Counted from the stretch's first letter, positions 1 through 10,024 are shown. The stretch: DNA of 64,000 nucleotides from Stutzerimonas nitrititolerans (GCF_003696285.1 NZ_RFFL01000007.1:1-64000), one strand, 5' to 3'. Numbers and translations: made by a program. The notes: generated from the letters alone by a model not told the origin.

Positions 1-383
1 CAACACCTCCACTCGGCCTCCTGACGGGGAATGGGGTCCGAGTCGCCTGGAAGGCGGTTGGTATCGCTTGGTTGGCTTTGCTTTTTTTGCACAAGTTAAC
101 AGGCGACACCAACCGCCCCTTTCAGGAGGGTGAGTGGAACCGTTGCGTAAGGGAGCGAGCCGCATGGATGCGGCGAGAGGCTTAAAGGGCCAAGGACGGC
201 CCTTGTAAGCCGGCCCCTGGAGCAGCGGTGGAGCGAACGAACCCTGCGCGCAGCGCAGGGCCGTATGGAGGGGCAAGCGTTTTTGGTTACTTTTTTCGCG
301 ACTGAAAAAAGTGACTCGCCCAGCAGGGCGAAACCCGCGTCATCAAGCCCCTCGATAAACGTTCATGAAAGCGCAACTTTCAT
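1..383. repeat. structured non-coding intergenic element (nested inverted repeats and hairpins)
   Basis: No convincing gene lies here. Positions 1-24 and 122-145 are an imperfect inverted repeat (19 of 24 match). Inside it, 53-62 and 108-117 are a perfect 10-bp inverted repeat. Further right come hairpins at 159-174 (7-bp stem), 181-208, 242-260 (8-bp stem), 286-315 (12-bp stem with one G-U pair), 317-330 and 365-383 (7-bp stem). The segment around 286-330 resembles a stem-loop I recall as common between genes in Pseudomonas and Xanthomonas, but I cannot check copy number. The element may continue left of the window. Bases 384-459 show nothing further. Confidence 0.6.
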
Positions 384-459
384 ACAAACTTGCCAGTCCG
401 GTATCAGGCAAACCATGTCTTAATGAAACGCGAAGAGCCCCAAAACAGGCTCGAAACGC

Positions 460-1947
460 TCAACGCTTCTTGTCGCGACGCTTCTTCTCGGCTTTCTTGT
501 GGTGCGACATGAGCCGCCGCTTCTTGTTCACCTGACGGTCGGTCAGAGTGTTCTTCTTGCCCTCGTAGGGGTTCTCGCCGCCCTTGTACTCGATGCGGAT
601 CGGCGTGCCGACCAGCTTGAGCACACGGCGGTAGGTATTCTCGAGATAGCGCGAGTAGGACTTGGGTACCGCATCGACCTGGTTGCCGTGAATCACGATG
701 ATCGGCGGGTTCGCCCCCCCCAGGTGCGCATAGCGCAGCTTGATGCGGCGGCCGGCGACCATCGGCGGCTGGTGTTCGCGCACTGCATCCTCGAGGATCT
801 GCGTCAGGCGGCTGGTAGGCCAGCGAGTAACCGCCGACTGGAACGAGGACTGCACCGACTTGTAGAGGTTGCCGACGCCGGTGCCGTGCTTGGCGGAGAT
901 GAAGTGGATGTCGGCGAAATCGACGAAGAACAGCCGGCGCTCCAGCTCGGTCTTCACGTAGTCGCGCTCACCGGGCTCCATACCGTCCCACTTGTTCAGC
1001 GCGATCACCAGCGCGCGACCGCTGTCGAGCACGAAACCGAGCAGGTTCAGGTCGTGCTCGACCACGCCTTCGCGCGCGTCCATGACGAAGATCACCACGT
1101 TGGCGTCCTGGATCGCTTGCAGCGCCTTGACCACGGAGAACTTTTCCACCGCCTCGAAGATCTTGCCGCGACGACGAACGCCCGCGGTATCGATCAGGGT
1201 GTACTTTTCCTCGCCGCGCTCGAAGGGAATGTAGATGCTGTCGCGGGTGGTGCCGGCCTGGTCGTAGACGATCACGCGCTCTTCACCGAGCATCCGGTTG
1301 ACCAGCGTCGACTTGCCGACGTTGGGGCGGCCGATGATGGCGATCTTGATGCCATCCTTGTCGCTGGGGCCGGGAATCCGCTTGTGCTCCTCGCCCTCGG
1401 CAACCTGCTCGGCGCCCTCGCCTTCCTGTTCGGCTACGTCCTGCTCGGCGGCATCCTTCGGGAAGCTGCCCAGGGCCTGCTCCAGCATGTAGCTGACGCC
1501 ACGCCCGTGTGCCGCGGCGATGGGTAGCGCATCGCCCAGGCCCAGCGGGCTGAATTCGGCGCGGGCGAGGTCCGGGTCGATGCTGTCGACCTTGTTGGCC
1601 ACCAGGAAGTAGCGCTTGTTCAGCTTGCGCACGTGCTCGGCGATCATCTGGTCGCCCGGCGTCATGCCCACCCGCGCATCGACGATGAACATCACCGCAT
1701 CGGCTTCTTCCATGGCCTGCAACGACTGCTCGGCCATCTTGGCGTCGATCCCTTCCTCGTCGCCCGTCAGGCCACCGGTGTCGATCACGATATAGGTGCG
1801 ACCCTGCCATTTGGCCTCGCCGTACTGGCGATCACGAGTCAGGCCGGCATACTCGGCAACGATGGCGTCGCGGCTTTTGGTCAGGCGGTTGAACAGGGTG
1901 GATTTGCCGACGTTCGGGCGGCCCACCAGGGCGATTACGGGAACCAT
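460..1947 (-). CDS. der: ribosome-associated GTPase Der (EngA)
   Basis: Der is an essential tandem GTPase for 50S subunit maturation. Two Ras-like G domains are visible: GRPNVGKS at residues 9-16 and again near 206-213, with NKVD and NKWD guanine-specificity motifs. A KH-like domain and a Lys/Arg-rich tail complete the 495 residues, normal for the family. The ATG at 1947 was chosen over an in-frame GTG four codons upstream because GGAG sits just before it and family members begin at this methionine. The linker between the G domains (about 162-198) is unusually rich in Glu, Gln and Ala. It is the last gene of the ndk-to-der minus-strand run, after bamB. Confidence 0.97.
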   Translation of the reverse strand: MVPVIALVGRPNVGKSTLFNRLTKSRDAIVAEYAGLTRDRQYGEAKWQGRTYIVIDTGGLTGDEEGIDAKMAEQSLQAMEEADAVMFIVDARVGMTPGDQMIAEHVRKLNKRYFLVANKVDSIDPDLARAEFSPLGLGDALPIAAAHGRGVSYMLEQALGSFPKDAAEQDVAEQEGEGAEQVAEGEEHKRIPGPSDKDGIKIAIIGRPNVGKSTLVNRMLGEERVIVYDQAGTTRDSIYIPFERGEEKYTLIDTAGVRRRGKIFEAVEKFSVVKALQAIQDANVVIFVMDAREGVVEHDLNLLGFVLDSGRALVIALNKWDGMEPGERDYVKTELERRLFFVDFADIHFISAKHGTGVGNLYKSVQSSFQSAVTRWPTSRLTQILEDAVREHQPPMVAGRRIKLRYAHLGGANPPIIVIHGNQVDAVPKSYSRYLENTYRRVLKLVGTPIRIEYKGGENPYEGKKNTLTDRQVNKKRRLMSHHKKAEKKRRDKKR

Positions 1948-1982
1948 GCGGCTCTCCACTGCGATATTTCAGAAAACACGAA

Positions 1983-2002
1983 GGCCGCTGCAAGCAGCGG
2001 CC
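1983..2002 (-). other. hairpin in the bamB-der gap
   Basis: An 8-bp perfect stem (1983-1990 with 1995-2002) and a 4-nt loop lie upstream of der. A second hairpin, 2052-2058 with 2061-2067, overlaps the bamB stop codon. Neither is followed by a T-run, so they could be weak attenuators or mRNA-stability elements rather than full terminators. Confidence 0.4.
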
Positions 2003-2065
2003 GAACATTCAGCATCCCGCCATCCCGCCAGGGCGGGGTCGCCGGACTGAAGAGGGCCTTGGCCC

Positions 2066-3214
2066 TCAGTCCTGCCGGCGGATGGTCAGAGCGACCAGCT
2101 TGCCACCGTTGCCGTAGGCATACAGCCAGTCACCCTCGACCACCGGATGAGCGCGCATCCCGGCACTGTCGATACGGGTACGTGCAACGAAACGGCCATC
2201 CACCTGGCTCAACAGGTGCAGGTAGCCTTCCATGTCGCCCACGGCGACATAGCTGGAGAACACGCTAGGCCCCGAAAGCTGACGACGCGCCAGAGCGTCG
2301 TTGCTCCAGAGGACGGTGGTCGAGCGCTCGTCGACGCCTTCCACCGTACCGCTGGCCTGGCTCAGGTAGACGCTGCCGTAGCCGAGCGCGACACCCGAGG
2401 ACGTGGACGCATCGCGCTGCCAGAGAATCCGTCCGCTTTCCAGGTCGAGCGCCGCCAGGCGGCCCTGGTAGGTAGCGACATAGAGCGTTCCGCCGGAAAG
2501 CAGCAGGCCGCCGTCGATATCCACCACCCGCTCCAGCTCAGAGCGGCCTTGCGGAATCGCCACGCGCTGCTCCCAGACCGGCAGGCCACGCTGCGTATCC
2601 AGGGCGATGACCTTGCCGCTGGATAGGCCGGCAACCGCCAGCTGGTTGGTCAGCAAGGGCGCACCGGTGCCACGCAGGGTCAGTACCGCGGGCGAGCTCT
2701 CGTAGCTCCAACGCTGGTTGCCGGTATCGATATCCAGCGCAATGAGCCGATCATCCTGGGTCTGCACCAGCACCACATCACCGTTCACCGCAGGCGCGGC
2801 GAGCACTTCGCTGCTGACCTGACTGCGCCAGCGCTCCTCGCCGGTACTGACGTCAAGCGCAAGCACTTCTCCACGCAGCGTGCCCACCAGCACCAGACCG
2901 TAGCCGGCACCGACGGCGCCGGAGATCGGCACTTCCAGATCCTGCTTCCAGTTGACCTTGCCGGTCAGGCGGTCCATGGAAACCACCAGACCGGTGACAT
3001 CCGCGGCGTAGATCTGGTCGCCGTAGACCACAGGCGTCAGACGGTTGTAGGTCTCGCCCTGGCCATCGCCGATGGAGCGACTCCATTCCTTCTTCAGCTG
3101 AACCTCAGCGTTGAATTTGGGCAGCTCCGCGGGTTCGAGCTCCTTCGTGTCGTTGCTGCTGCAGCCGACCGCCAGCAGGGTCAGGGTCAACAGCGCCAAT
3201 GTCTTCAAACGCAT
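2066..3214 (-). CDS. bamB: outer-membrane assembly lipoprotein BamB
   Basis: BamB is the beta-propeller lipoprotein of the BAM complex, which inserts beta-barrel proteins into the outer membrane. The 382-residue product starts with a lipoprotein signal peptide ending LLAVGC, so Cys18 is the predicted lipidation site. The rest consists of repeated PQQ-like propeller blades (motifs such as ALDxxTGxxxW). The start lies 3 bp downstream of the yfgM stop, so the pair is probably cotranscribed and translationally linked. The yfgM-bamB-der order is the usual gammaproteobacterial one. Confidence 0.95.
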   Translation of the reverse strand: MRLKTLALLTLTLLAVGCSSNDTKELEPAELPKFNAEVQLKKEWSRSIGDGQGETYNRLTPVVYGDQIYAADVTGLVVSMDRLTGKVNWKQDLEVPISGAVGAGYGLVLVGTLRGEVLALDVSTGEERWRSQVSSEVLAAPAVNGDVVLVQTQDDRLIALDIDTGNQRWSYESSPAVLTLRGTGAPLLTNQLAVAGLSSGKVIALDTQRGLPVWEQRVAIPQGRSELERVVDIDGGLLLSGGTLYVATYQGRLAALDLESGRILWQRDASTSSGVALGYGSVYLSQASGTVEGVDERSTTVLWSNDALARRQLSGPSVFSSYVAVGDMEGYLHLLSQVDGRFVARTRIDSAGMRAHPVVEGDWLYAYGNGGKLVALTIRRQD

Positions 3215-3217
3215 CGA

Positions 3218-3859
3218 TCACGCCTCCCCACGAGCCAGGTCATCCAGCTTCAGTTGCAGGCCACCAACGGCCGCATCCTGCGACAACGCTTGCTTGGCTT
3301 TGGTATAGGCGGAATGGGCATCCTCGTCGCGACCGAGCTGCACCAGCAGATCGCCCTTCAATTCTTCGCGGCTGGCGGCAAACGCCTTATCCGCGTCGCC
3401 TTCGAGCAACTTCAACGCGTCCTCGGCCTTGTCCTGCGCGGCCAGCACGCGAGCCAGGCGCTGGCGGGCGAGCTCACCCAGTGTAGCGTCGGCCGGCTTG
3501 TCGACGACCCGCTGCAGCTCGGCAGCCGCCTCGTCCAGACGCCCGCTTTCGACGGCGACCTTGGCGACGAACAGCGAGCCGTATTGCGCGTAATGAGTTC
3601 CAGCGAACTCCTTCTGCAGCAGGTTGCCCAGACGGGCGACTTCGGCACTGTCCACCTCGCCGGCATCGAGCGCGGCGTTCAGCAGTTGCTGATAGAGGGA
3701 CGAGGCGCCATGCGCCTGATTGAGCTGATGCTTCTGCCAGAGCTGCCAGCCAAACACCAATGCCAGTGCCAGCACGGCACCCAGCAGCAGCGGCATGCCG
3801 TTGCGTTGCCACCATTCCTTGATCTGCGCCAGTTGTTCTTCTTCGGTACCCGAGGTCAC
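3218..3859 (-). CDS. yfgM: YfgM-like tetratricopeptide membrane protein
   Basis: This is a 213-residue protein of the YfgM/tetratricopeptide_21 type. In E. coli, YfgM is an inner-membrane partner of the SecYEG translocon and the chaperone PpiD. A short cytoplasmic N-terminus with EEEQLAQIKEWW precedes a single membrane helix around residues 20-40. The periplasmic part is Ala/Leu-rich and helical, with TPR-like repeats. It sits between hisS and bamB, the conserved position for this gene. The exact function in Pseudomonas is inferred from E. coli. Confidence 0.88.
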   Translation of the reverse strand: MTSGTEEEQLAQIKEWWQRNGMPLLLGAVLALALVFGWQLWQKHQLNQAHGASSLYQQLLNAALDAGEVDSAEVARLGNLLQKEFAGTHYAQYGSLFVAKVAVESGRLDEAAAELQRVVDKPADATLGELARQRLARVLAAQDKAEDALKLLEGDADKAFAASREELKGDLLVQLGRDEDAHSAYTKAKQALSQDAAVGGLQLKLDDLARGEA

Positions 3860-3886
3860 TCTGTCACTCCTTTCATTCGCTTAGTC

Positions 3887-5176
3887 TCAGGCCTGCTCGA
3901 TGCAGGCGGCCAGACGCTCGGGCAGAGCATCCCAGGCAATGCTTTGTTGCTCGCTGTCGTCGCGCAGCGGCTTGCAACCTACCACGCGCCCGGCCAGTTC
4001 GTCCTCACCCAGAATCAGCGCAAAGCGCGCGCCGCTCTTGTCGGCCTTCTTGAACTGGCTCTTGAAGCTGCCGCCGCCCGCGTTCACCAGCAGGCGCAGA
4101 CCGGGCAGCGCATCGCGCAGGCGCTCGGCCAACGACAGCGCAGCCAGTTCGGCCGCTTCACCGAAGGCGCAGATGAACGCATGAGCGGGGCGATTCAGCT
4201 CTTCAGGCAGCAGCGCCAAGGTTTCCAGCAGCAGCACCAGCCGCTCCACGCCCATGGCGAAACCAACACCCGGCGTCGGCTTGCCGCCGAACTGGCTGAC
4301 CAGCCCATCGTAGCGGCCACCGGCGCAGACGGTACCCTGGGCGCCGAGCTTGTCGGTGACCCACTCGAACACCGTGCGGCCGTAATAGTCCAGCCCGCGC
4401 ACCAGCTTCGGATTGATCTCATAGGCGATCCCGACGGCATCGAGTCGCGCCTTGAGTCCTTCGAAATGAGCGCGCGACTCCTCGTCGAGGAAATCGGCGA
4501 GCGTCGGCGCATCCGCCAGCAGTGCCTGGGTCTGCGCATTCTTGCTGTCGAGGATGCGCAGCGGGTTGGTCGTCAGGCGCCGCTGGCTGTCTTCGTCGAG
4601 CTGGTCGAAACGCTCCTGCAGGTAGGCAACCAGCGCGTCGCGATAGATCGCACGGGCTTCGCTGGAGCCCAGGCTGTTCAGTTGCAGGGTCACCGCATCG
4701 GCCATGCCCAGCTGTTTCCAGAGGCGCGCGGTAAGCACGATCAGCTCCGCGTCGACATCCGGCCCGGGCTGGTTGAAGATTTCCACACCGACCTGGTGAA
4801 ACTGGCGGTAACGGCCCTTCTGCGGCTTCTCGTAGCGAAACATCGGGCCGGTGTACCAGAGCTTCTGCACCTGGCCACCACCCGTCAGGCCATGTTCCAG
4901 AACGGCGCGCACACAACCGGCGGTGCCTTCGGGACGCAGCGTGAGGGATTCCTCGTTGCGGTCCAGGAAGGTGTACATCTCCTTGTCCACCACATCGGTA
5001 CCTTCGCCGATGCCGCGGGCGAACAGCTCCGTGTATTCGACGATGGGCAGACGGATCTCGCTGTAGCCATAGCTGTCGAGCAATTGCGCGAAAGTACTTT
5101 CCAGGTAACGCCAGGCCGGCGTCTGCGCCGGCAGGATATCGTTCATGCCACGAATGGCTTGCAGGGACTTGCTCAA
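3887..5176 (-). CDS. hisS: histidine--tRNA ligase
   Basis: HisRS charges tRNA-His with histidine in the cytoplasm. The 429-residue length fits the bacterial class II enzyme. Visible signatures are motif 2 ([12 protein letters not shown], from about residue 80), the histidine-binding [12 protein letters not shown] segment and GGRYDGLV. The C-terminal anticodon-binding domain occupies roughly residues 330-429. It follows ispG by 14 bp and precedes yfgM, so it probably belongs to one long transcript. Confidence 0.97.
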   Translation of the reverse strand: MSKSLQAIRGMNDILPAQTPAWRYLESTFAQLLDSYGYSEIRLPIVEYTELFARGIGEGTDVVDKEMYTFLDRNEESLTLRPEGTAGCVRAVLEHGLTGGGQVQKLWYTGPMFRYEKPQKGRYRQFHQVGVEIFNQPGPDVDAELIVLTARLWKQLGMADAVTLQLNSLGSSEARAIYRDALVAYLQERFDQLDEDSQRRLTTNPLRILDSKNAQTQALLADAPTLADFLDEESRAHFEGLKARLDAVGIAYEINPKLVRGLDYYGRTVFEWVTDKLGAQGTVCAGGRYDGLVSQFGGKPTPGVGFAMGVERLVLLLETLALLPEELNRPAHAFICAFGEAAELAALSLAERLRDALPGLRLLVNAGGGSFKSQFKKADKSGARFALILGEDELAGRVVGCKPLRDDSEQQSIAWDALPERLAACIEQA

Positions 5177-5190
5177 TTCGGTTCCTTAAA

Positions 5191-6303
5191 TCAGCTACGC
5201 ACGATCAGCGCGGCATCGGCCTCGACCTTCTCGGCCGCCTTGCGACGAATCAGTTGCTCCAGCTCGTCGACGAGTCGTTCGTTGTTCAGCTTCTGTGCCG
5301 GTTTGCCGTCGATGTACACGAGATTGTTCGGCGTGCCGCCGGTCAGGCCGATATGAGCCTCCTTGGCTTCGCCAGGGCCATTGACCACGCAACCGATCAC
5401 CGCGACGTCCATCGGCACCAGCAGGTCGTCCAGGCGCCCTTCCAGCTCGTTCATGGTCTTGACCACATCGAAATTCTGCCGCGAGCAGCTCGGGCAGGCG
5501 ATGAAGTTGATCCCGCGCGAACGCAGCCGCAGCGACTTGAGAATATCGAAGCCGACCTTGATCTCTTCCACCGGATCGGCGGCCAGCGAGATGCGGATGG
5601 TGTCGCCGATGCCTTCGGCCAACAGCATGCCCAGGCCCACCGCGGACTTCACCGTGCCCGAGCGCAAGCCGCCGGCTTCGGTGATGCCCAAGTGCAGCGG
5701 TTGCTCGATCTGGTCGGCCAGCTGGCGGTAGGCGGCAACCGCCATGAACACGTCGGAGGCCTTCACGCTGACCTTGAAGTCTGGGAAATTCAGGCGATCC
5801 AGATGCTCGACATGGCGCAGCGCGGACTCGACCAGCGCTTCCGGTGTCGGCTCGCCATATTTCTTTTGCAGGTCCTTCTCCAGCGAACCGGCATTGACAC
5901 CGATGCGGATCGGAATACCCCGATCGCGCGCCGCGTCGACCACCGCTCGGACGCGATCTTCGCGTCCGATGTTGCCGGGATTGATGCGCAGGCAATCGAC
6001 ACCCAGTTCGGCCACGCGCAGAGCGATCTGGTAATCGAAATGAATGTCGGCGACCAGCGGCAGCTGTACGCGCTGCTTGATCTTGCCGAAGGCTTCGGCG
6101 GCGTCCATGGAGGGTACGGACACCCGCACGATATCGGCACCGGCATCCTGCAACCGCTGAATCTGCGCGACGGTCGCATCGACGTCACAGGTTTCGGTGT
6201 TGGTCATGCTCTGCACGGCAATGGGTGCGTCGCCGCCGACCGGTACGCTGCCCACCCAGATCTTGCGAGTGTGGCGGCGTTTGATGGGAGACTCACTGTG
6301 CAT
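5191..6303 (-). CDS. ispG: (E)-4-hydroxy-3-methylbut-2-enyl-diphosphate synthase
   Basis: IspG catalyses the penultimate step of the MEP isoprenoid pathway, reductively opening methylerythritol cyclodiphosphate to HMBPP. It is a 370-residue two-domain bacterial form: an N-terminal TIM barrel and a C-terminal [4Fe-4S] domain. The three cluster cysteines are visible in CPSC (near residue 270) and in [11 protein letters not shown] further on. The enzyme depends on the Fe-S machinery encoded a few kilobases away and on a ferredoxin or flavodoxin donor. It begins 3 bp after the rodZ stop. Confidence 0.97.
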   Translation of the reverse strand: MHSESPIKRRHTRKIWVGSVPVGGDAPIAVQSMTNTETCDVDATVAQIQRLQDAGADIVRVSVPSMDAAEAFGKIKQRVQLPLVADIHFDYQIALRVAELGVDCLRINPGNIGREDRVRAVVDAARDRGIPIRIGVNAGSLEKDLQKKYGEPTPEALVESALRHVEHLDRLNFPDFKVSVKASDVFMAVAAYRQLADQIEQPLHLGITEAGGLRSGTVKSAVGLGMLLAEGIGDTIRISLAADPVEEIKVGFDILKSLRLRSRGINFIACPSCSRQNFDVVKTMNELEGRLDDLLVPMDVAVIGCVVNGPGEAKEAHIGLTGGTPNNLVYIDGKPAQKLNNERLVDELEQLIRRKAAEKVEADAALIVRS

Positions 6304-6306
6304 GTT

Positions 6307-7290
6307 TTACTGTCCGAGCTTGAGGCGAGCAGTCTCGCCACGGGTTTGGCCGGAAAGGCTGACGGCTTCGCCGTTGTAGGTGACCTGTGCGCCGGAGGCA
6401 TAGCCGAGGCGCAGGTCGAGCGGCGCCTTGCCGCTGACGGTACGAGAGGTGCCCGCCTTCGCCAGCACGCTGAGCAGCACGCGACCATCCGCATCGGTGA
6501 CCTGCGTCCAGCAATCGGCCGTATAACGCAACTCCAGCACGCCTTCACCGGGCGCCGCAGCCGCTGCTTGCGGATTCTGTACCGGGGCCTCGGCCACCAC
6601 GGGCGCATCGACGGGTTGCGATACGGAATCGGAAGGCGCTTGGTCAGTCGATGCAGTTTCGTCGATCACCTGCGGCTCGTCGGCTGCCGCCTCGGGATCA
6701 ATCGAAGGCACCGGTTCTTCAGGTGTCGACGAAGGCTCGGCGGCCTCGCTTTCCGACTCGACCTGCCCTGCCTCTTCGTCGGTTCGATCGAGCAGATGGA
6801 TCTCGGTGGTGCCATCCGCCGCCTCGACCTCGATTCGCTCCAGGGCCGTCACGGCCGGTCCGGACTGGACAGCGAGCTGCTGATCCTGCCACCAGTAGAA
6901 TCCGCCACCGATCAACAGCAGAAGCAGTGCGAACAGGAAGAAGCGCACCATGTTCCGCGACAGCCGCACCGGCTGATCGATATGACCAAGGCTGTTGACG
7001 CTGCTGCCGGTCGCGGTGGTTCCGGTGTGCTGGTCGAACTCCTGGACCAGGCGATTCTGATCCAGCCCCAGCAACTTGGCATAGGCGCGCACGTAACCGC
7101 GGGCGAACGTATGCCCCGGCAACTGGCTGAAATCTCCCGCCTCGATGCGAGCCAGCGCACGCTCGGAAAGATTGAGCTGTTGCGCGACCGACTGCAGCGA
7201 CAGGTTCTTGCTCTCACGCGCGATACGCAGCGTTTCGCCAGGGTTGTTCGAGGACGGGACAGCGGCTTCGGATTGGGGCGCTATCATCAT
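6307..7290 (-). CDS. rodZ: RodZ-like cytoskeletal membrane protein
   Basis: RodZ links MreB filaments to the elongation machinery that keeps rod shape. Residues 17-90 form a Cro/CI-type helix-turn-helix domain (HTH_25). Residues about 115-134 are a membrane helix preceded by basic residues. Residues 140-250 are a Glu/Pro/Ser/Ala-rich linker, and about 255-327 a periplasmic DUF4115-type beta domain. The ATG at 7290 overlaps the pilF stop (ATGA). A second ATG at 7287 has better spacing from the GGAG and may be the true start. The pilF-rodZ-ispG order is conserved. Confidence 0.9.
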   Translation of the reverse strand: MMIAPQSEAAVPSSNNPGETLRIARESKNLSLQSVAQQLNLSERALARIEAGDFSQLPGHTFARGYVRAYAKLLGLDQNRLVQEFDQHTGTTATGSSVNSLGHIDQPVRLSRNMVRFFLFALLLLLIGGGFYWWQDQQLAVQSGPAVTALERIEVEAADGTTEIHLLDRTDEEAGQVESESEAAEPSSTPEEPVPSIDPEAAADEPQVIDETASTDQAPSDSVSQPVDAPVVAEAPVQNPQAAAAAPGEGVLELRYTADCWTQVTDADGRVLLSVLAKAGTSRTVSGKAPLDLRLGYASGAQVTYNGEAVSLSGQTRGETARLKLGQ

Positions 7291-8042
7291 TGCTCCGAAA
7301 GGAAATGCCGATACTCAGGGGTGCCCGGATACAGACGCTTGAGTTGCAGGGCGAGACTCGCTGCCGTATCGCGATCCTGATGGATGTTGGCCAAACGGAT
7401 TCCCAGCAGCAGGCTGCGGGCATTCTGTTCGGACAGTTGGCTGAAACTGTCGTAATAGCGTTTCGCAGGTACGTACTGCTTGTCCTCGTAGGCCATCATG
7501 GCCAGCTCCAGCAGGGCGAGCGGCTGGCGGCTGTCGAGACGCAGGGCGCGGGTGAAGTAGGTTTCGGCCTGCTCCTTCTGGCCCAGCTGAAGAGCAGTCA
7601 TGCCCATGTTCTGGAATACCCGCGAACGCTCGGGGTAGAGGTGATCGGTGGAAGCCTGGGTGAAACGCTCCAGCGCCTCGGCGTAGCGTTTCTGTTCGTA
7701 CAGGAAGCTGCCGTAGTTGTTCAGGATGCGCGCATCGTTGCGGCTCGACAGCGCATCCCGGTAATGCCGGTCCGCGAGATCGTTCTCCATCTCGCTCTGG
7801 AACACCAGGGCCAGTGCCGCATGCGCATCGGCGCTGCGCGAGTCGATTTCCAGGGCCTTGCGCAGCGGGGTCTTGGCCCGCCCCGTCTCGCCCTGCTGAA
7901 GATAGCCGATTCCGAGCTGAATGTAGGCATCGCGCGCCTCGGAACGGCCTTGCTCGGTGCGCATGGGGTTGACGTTCCCCGAAGAAACGCAGCCGGCCAT
8001 GAGGCCGGCCAGTAACAGCAGCAGCGCAGAGCGCAGAATCAT
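7287..8042 (-). CDS. pilF: type IV pilus pilotin lipoprotein PilF
   Basis: PilF (PilW in other species) is the TPR pilotin that carries the PilQ secretin to the outer membrane during type IV pilus assembly. The product is 251 residues: a lipoprotein signal peptide with GLMAGC (lipidated Cys18), then about six tetratricopeptide repeats (for example YIQLGIGYLQQG and ILNNYGSFLYEQ). The ATG at 8042 was chosen over one two codons upstream because the GAGGGG box abuts the first ATG and is properly spaced from the second. It is not near other pilus genes, as is usual in Pseudomonas. Confidence 0.93.
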   Translation of the reverse strand: MILRSALLLLLAGLMAGCVSSGNVNPMRTEQGRSEARDAYIQLGIGYLQQGETGRAKTPLRKALEIDSRSADAHAALALVFQSEMENDLADRHYRDALSSRNDARILNNYGSFLYEQKRYAEALERFTQASTDHLYPERSRVFQNMGMTALQLGQKEQAETYFTRALRLDSRQPLALLELAMMAYEDKQYVPAKRYYDSFSQLSEQNARSLLLGIRLANIHQDRDTAASLALQLKRLYPGTPEYRHFLSEQ

Positions 8043-8053
8043 CAGCATCCCCC

Positions 8054-9199
8054 TCAGGATCGGTTGCCAGCAGCAGACGCCGCAGGGTCGGCCCGCAATT
8101 CACGCACAGCGATGTAACGCTCGCTTCGACGTGTGCGATCCATCACCTGCCCGACCAACTGGCCACAAGCCGCATCGATGTCTTCGCCGCGGGTCGTACG
8201 TACCGTCACATTGTGCCCGGCTTTGTGCAGGATGTCCTGAAAACGGCGGATCGCATTGTTGCTGGGCCGCTCATATCCGGAATGAGGGAAGGGATTGAAC
8301 GGAATTAGGTTGATCTTGCAGGGAATATCCGCCAGCAAGGCGATCATCTGCTCGGCGTGCTCGGGCTGGTCGTTGACGCCCTTGAGCAGGGTGTATTCGA
8401 TGGTGAGCACGCGCTTCTCGCCCAGCCGGGAGATATAGTTACGGCAAGCGCCCAGCACCACGGCCAGCGCATACTTCTTGTTGATCGGCACCAGCTGGTT
8501 GCGCAGCTCGTCGTTGGGCGCATGCAGCGACAGCGCCAAGGAGACGTCGATCACCTCGCCCAGGCGGTCGATCATCGGCGCCACACCCGAGGTGGAAAGC
8601 GTCACCTTGCGCTTGGAAATACCGTAGCCGAGGTCGTCCATCATGAGATTCATGGCGGCGACCACGTTGTCGAAATTGAGCAGCGGCTCACCCATGCCCA
8701 TCATCACCACGTTGGTGATGGCACGGTCGATCTTGGCCGGCACGCTGCCGAACGACTTGTTGGCGATCCACACCTGGCCGATGATCTCGGCGGCCGTCAG
8801 ATCGCTGTTGAATCCTTGCTTGCCGGTCGAGCAGAAACTGCAATCCAGCGCACAGCCCGCCTGCGAGGAGACGCACAGCGTTCCGCGGCCGTTCTGCGGG
8901 ATATACACGGTTTCGACACAGCTGCCCGAAGCGACGCGCACCACCCATTTGCGGGTGCCGTCGCTGGAAATGTCTTCGCTGACCACTTCAGGCCCGCGAA
9001 TTTCGGACGAGGCCTTGAGCTTTTCGCGCAAGGCCTTGCCGATGTTGCTCATGGCATCGAAGTCATCGACGCCGAAGTGGTGAATCCACTTCATGACCTG
9101 ACCGGCACGAAAGCGCTTCTCCCCGATGGACTCGAAGAAGCTTTCCAGCTGGGGCTGGGTCAGCCCCAGCAGATTGACTTTACCGGTGGTGGCAATCAT
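8054..9199 (-). CDS. rlmN: dual-specificity 23S rRNA/tRNA adenine-C2 methyltransferase RlmN
   Basis: RlmN is a radical-SAM enzyme that methylates C2 of A2503 in 23S rRNA and A37 in some tRNAs. The radical-SAM motif CxxxCxxC is at residues 116-123 (CALDCSFC). The catalytic, transiently methylated cysteine is in DAACGQL near residue 345. The 381-residue length is typical. The ATG at 9199 has a good AGGTGA ribosome-binding site and is preferred over an in-frame GTG three codons upstream. It needs a [4Fe-4S] cluster. It lies 21 bp after ndk. Confidence 0.96.
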   Translation of the reverse strand: MIATTGKVNLLGLTQPQLESFFESIGEKRFRAGQVMKWIHHFGVDDFDAMSNIGKALREKLKASSEIRGPEVVSEDISSDGTRKWVVRVASGSCVETVYIPQNGRGTLCVSSQAGCALDCSFCSTGKQGFNSDLTAAEIIGQVWIANKSFGSVPAKIDRAITNVVMMGMGEPLLNFDNVVAAMNLMMDDLGYGISKRKVTLSTSGVAPMIDRLGEVIDVSLALSLHAPNDELRNQLVPINKKYALAVVLGACRNYISRLGEKRVLTIEYTLLKGVNDQPEHAEQMIALLADIPCKINLIPFNPFPHSGYERPSNNAIRRFQDILHKAGHNVTVRTTRGEDIDAACGQLVGQVMDRTRRSERYIAVRELRADPAASAAGNRS

Positions 9200-9220
9200 G
9201 GAATTCACCTGTCGCTCAAC

Positions 9221-9652
9221 TCAGCGAATGCGCGCGCAGACTTCGGTTTCGGCGAAGAAGTAGGCGATTTCGCGAGCAGCGGAAGTTTCGGAGTCGGAAC
9301 CGTGAACGGCGTTCTCATCGATGGATACGGCGAAGTCGGCGCGAATGGTGCCCGGAGCAGCTTCTTTCGGGTTGGTGGCACCCATCAGCTCACGGTTCTT
9401 GGCGATGGCGTTCTCACCTTCCAGCACCTGCACGATGACCGGACCGGAGGTCATGAAGGCGACCAGATCCTTGAAGAAACCGCGCTCGCTGTGCTCGGCG
9501 TAGAAACCGGCGGCTTCGCGCTCGGACAGTTGAACCATCTTGGAAGCGACGACGCGCAGGCCGGCCTTCTCGAAACGGGTGGTGATTTCGCCGATGACGT
9601 TCTTGGCGACGGCGTCAGGCTTGATGATGGAGAAGGTGCGTTGCAGGGCCAT
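9221..9652 (-). CDS. ndk: nucleoside diphosphate kinase
   Basis: Ndk transfers gamma-phosphate from ATP to other nucleoside diphosphates. The 143-residue product carries the phospho-acceptor histidine in NAVHGSDS (His117) and the N-terminal [10 protein letters not shown] strand, both diagnostic. It is the first gene of the minus-strand run toward der and has its own predicted promoter upstream. Confidence 0.98.
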   Translation of the reverse strand: MALQRTFSIIKPDAVAKNVIGEITTRFEKAGLRVVASKMVQLSEREAAGFYAEHSERGFFKDLVAFMTSGPVIVQVLEGENAIAKNRELMGATNPKEAAPGTIRADFAVSIDENAVHGSDSETSAAREIAYFFAETEVCARIR

Positions 9653-9698
9653 TTGAAACTCCAGACTGATGGGTTAAAGCAAACGAGTAAACCCGCGG

Positions 9699-9727
9699 AT
9701 TATACGCGGGTCCGGGGTAAAAATATA
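9699..9727 (-). promoter_or_regulatory. predicted ndk promoter
   Basis: Read on the minus strand, a perfect TATAAT -10 box lies at 9704-9699. The -35 region (TATATT, 17 bp upstream) is poor. The -10 box sits in the loop of a 7-bp perfect inverted repeat (9691-9697 with 9705-9711). That hairpin may also end transcription coming from iscX. The predicted leader is about 40 nt. Confidence 0.5.
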
Positions 9728-9812
9728 AGGGCAGCCTGAAGCCGATCAGCGCGCAGGGCAACAGCGAAACGCCGCCACGCGCCTGCCTTTACCTGCAGCT
9801 CGACGCTGCCGG

Positions 9813-10010
9813 TCAGGCCTCTTCTATCCAGGCTGCCTGGATGGCTTCGAGAATCTTCTCACCACCACGCGTCGGATCATCCGAAAAGTCGGGGAGTTCG
9901 GTCACCCAACGATGCAGCTCGACGAAATTGACGTAGCGGGGATCCACGTCCGGCTTGCTCTCGGCCAGCTCGATGGCAATATCCAGTACATCCGTCCAGT
10001 TAAGCGCCAT
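9813..10010 (-). CDS. iscX: Fe-S cluster assembly protein IscX
   Basis: IscX is a small acidic winged-helix protein that binds IscS and iron and tunes the rate of cluster assembly. The 65-residue product has the family's NWTDVLDIAIELAE start, the DPxxVxFxxLHxWV core and an acidic tail ending in EEA. It is the last gene of the isc operon, 14 bp after fdx, its standard place. About 160 bp without a gene separate it from ndk. Confidence 0.95.
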   Translation of the reverse strand: MALNWTDVLDIAIELAESKPDVDPRYVNFVELHRWVTELPDFSDDPTRGGEKILEAIQAAWIEEA

Positions 10011-10024
10011 GTATCACCTCGCCT

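Noticed and set aside
3254-7380. Two 700-codon open frames (3254-5356 and 5254-7380) on the plus strand
   Set aside because: They run antisense across yfgM, hisS, ispG, rodZ and pilF, crossing several gene borders, and are rich in Gln, His and Arg, typical of antisense frames in high-GC genomes.
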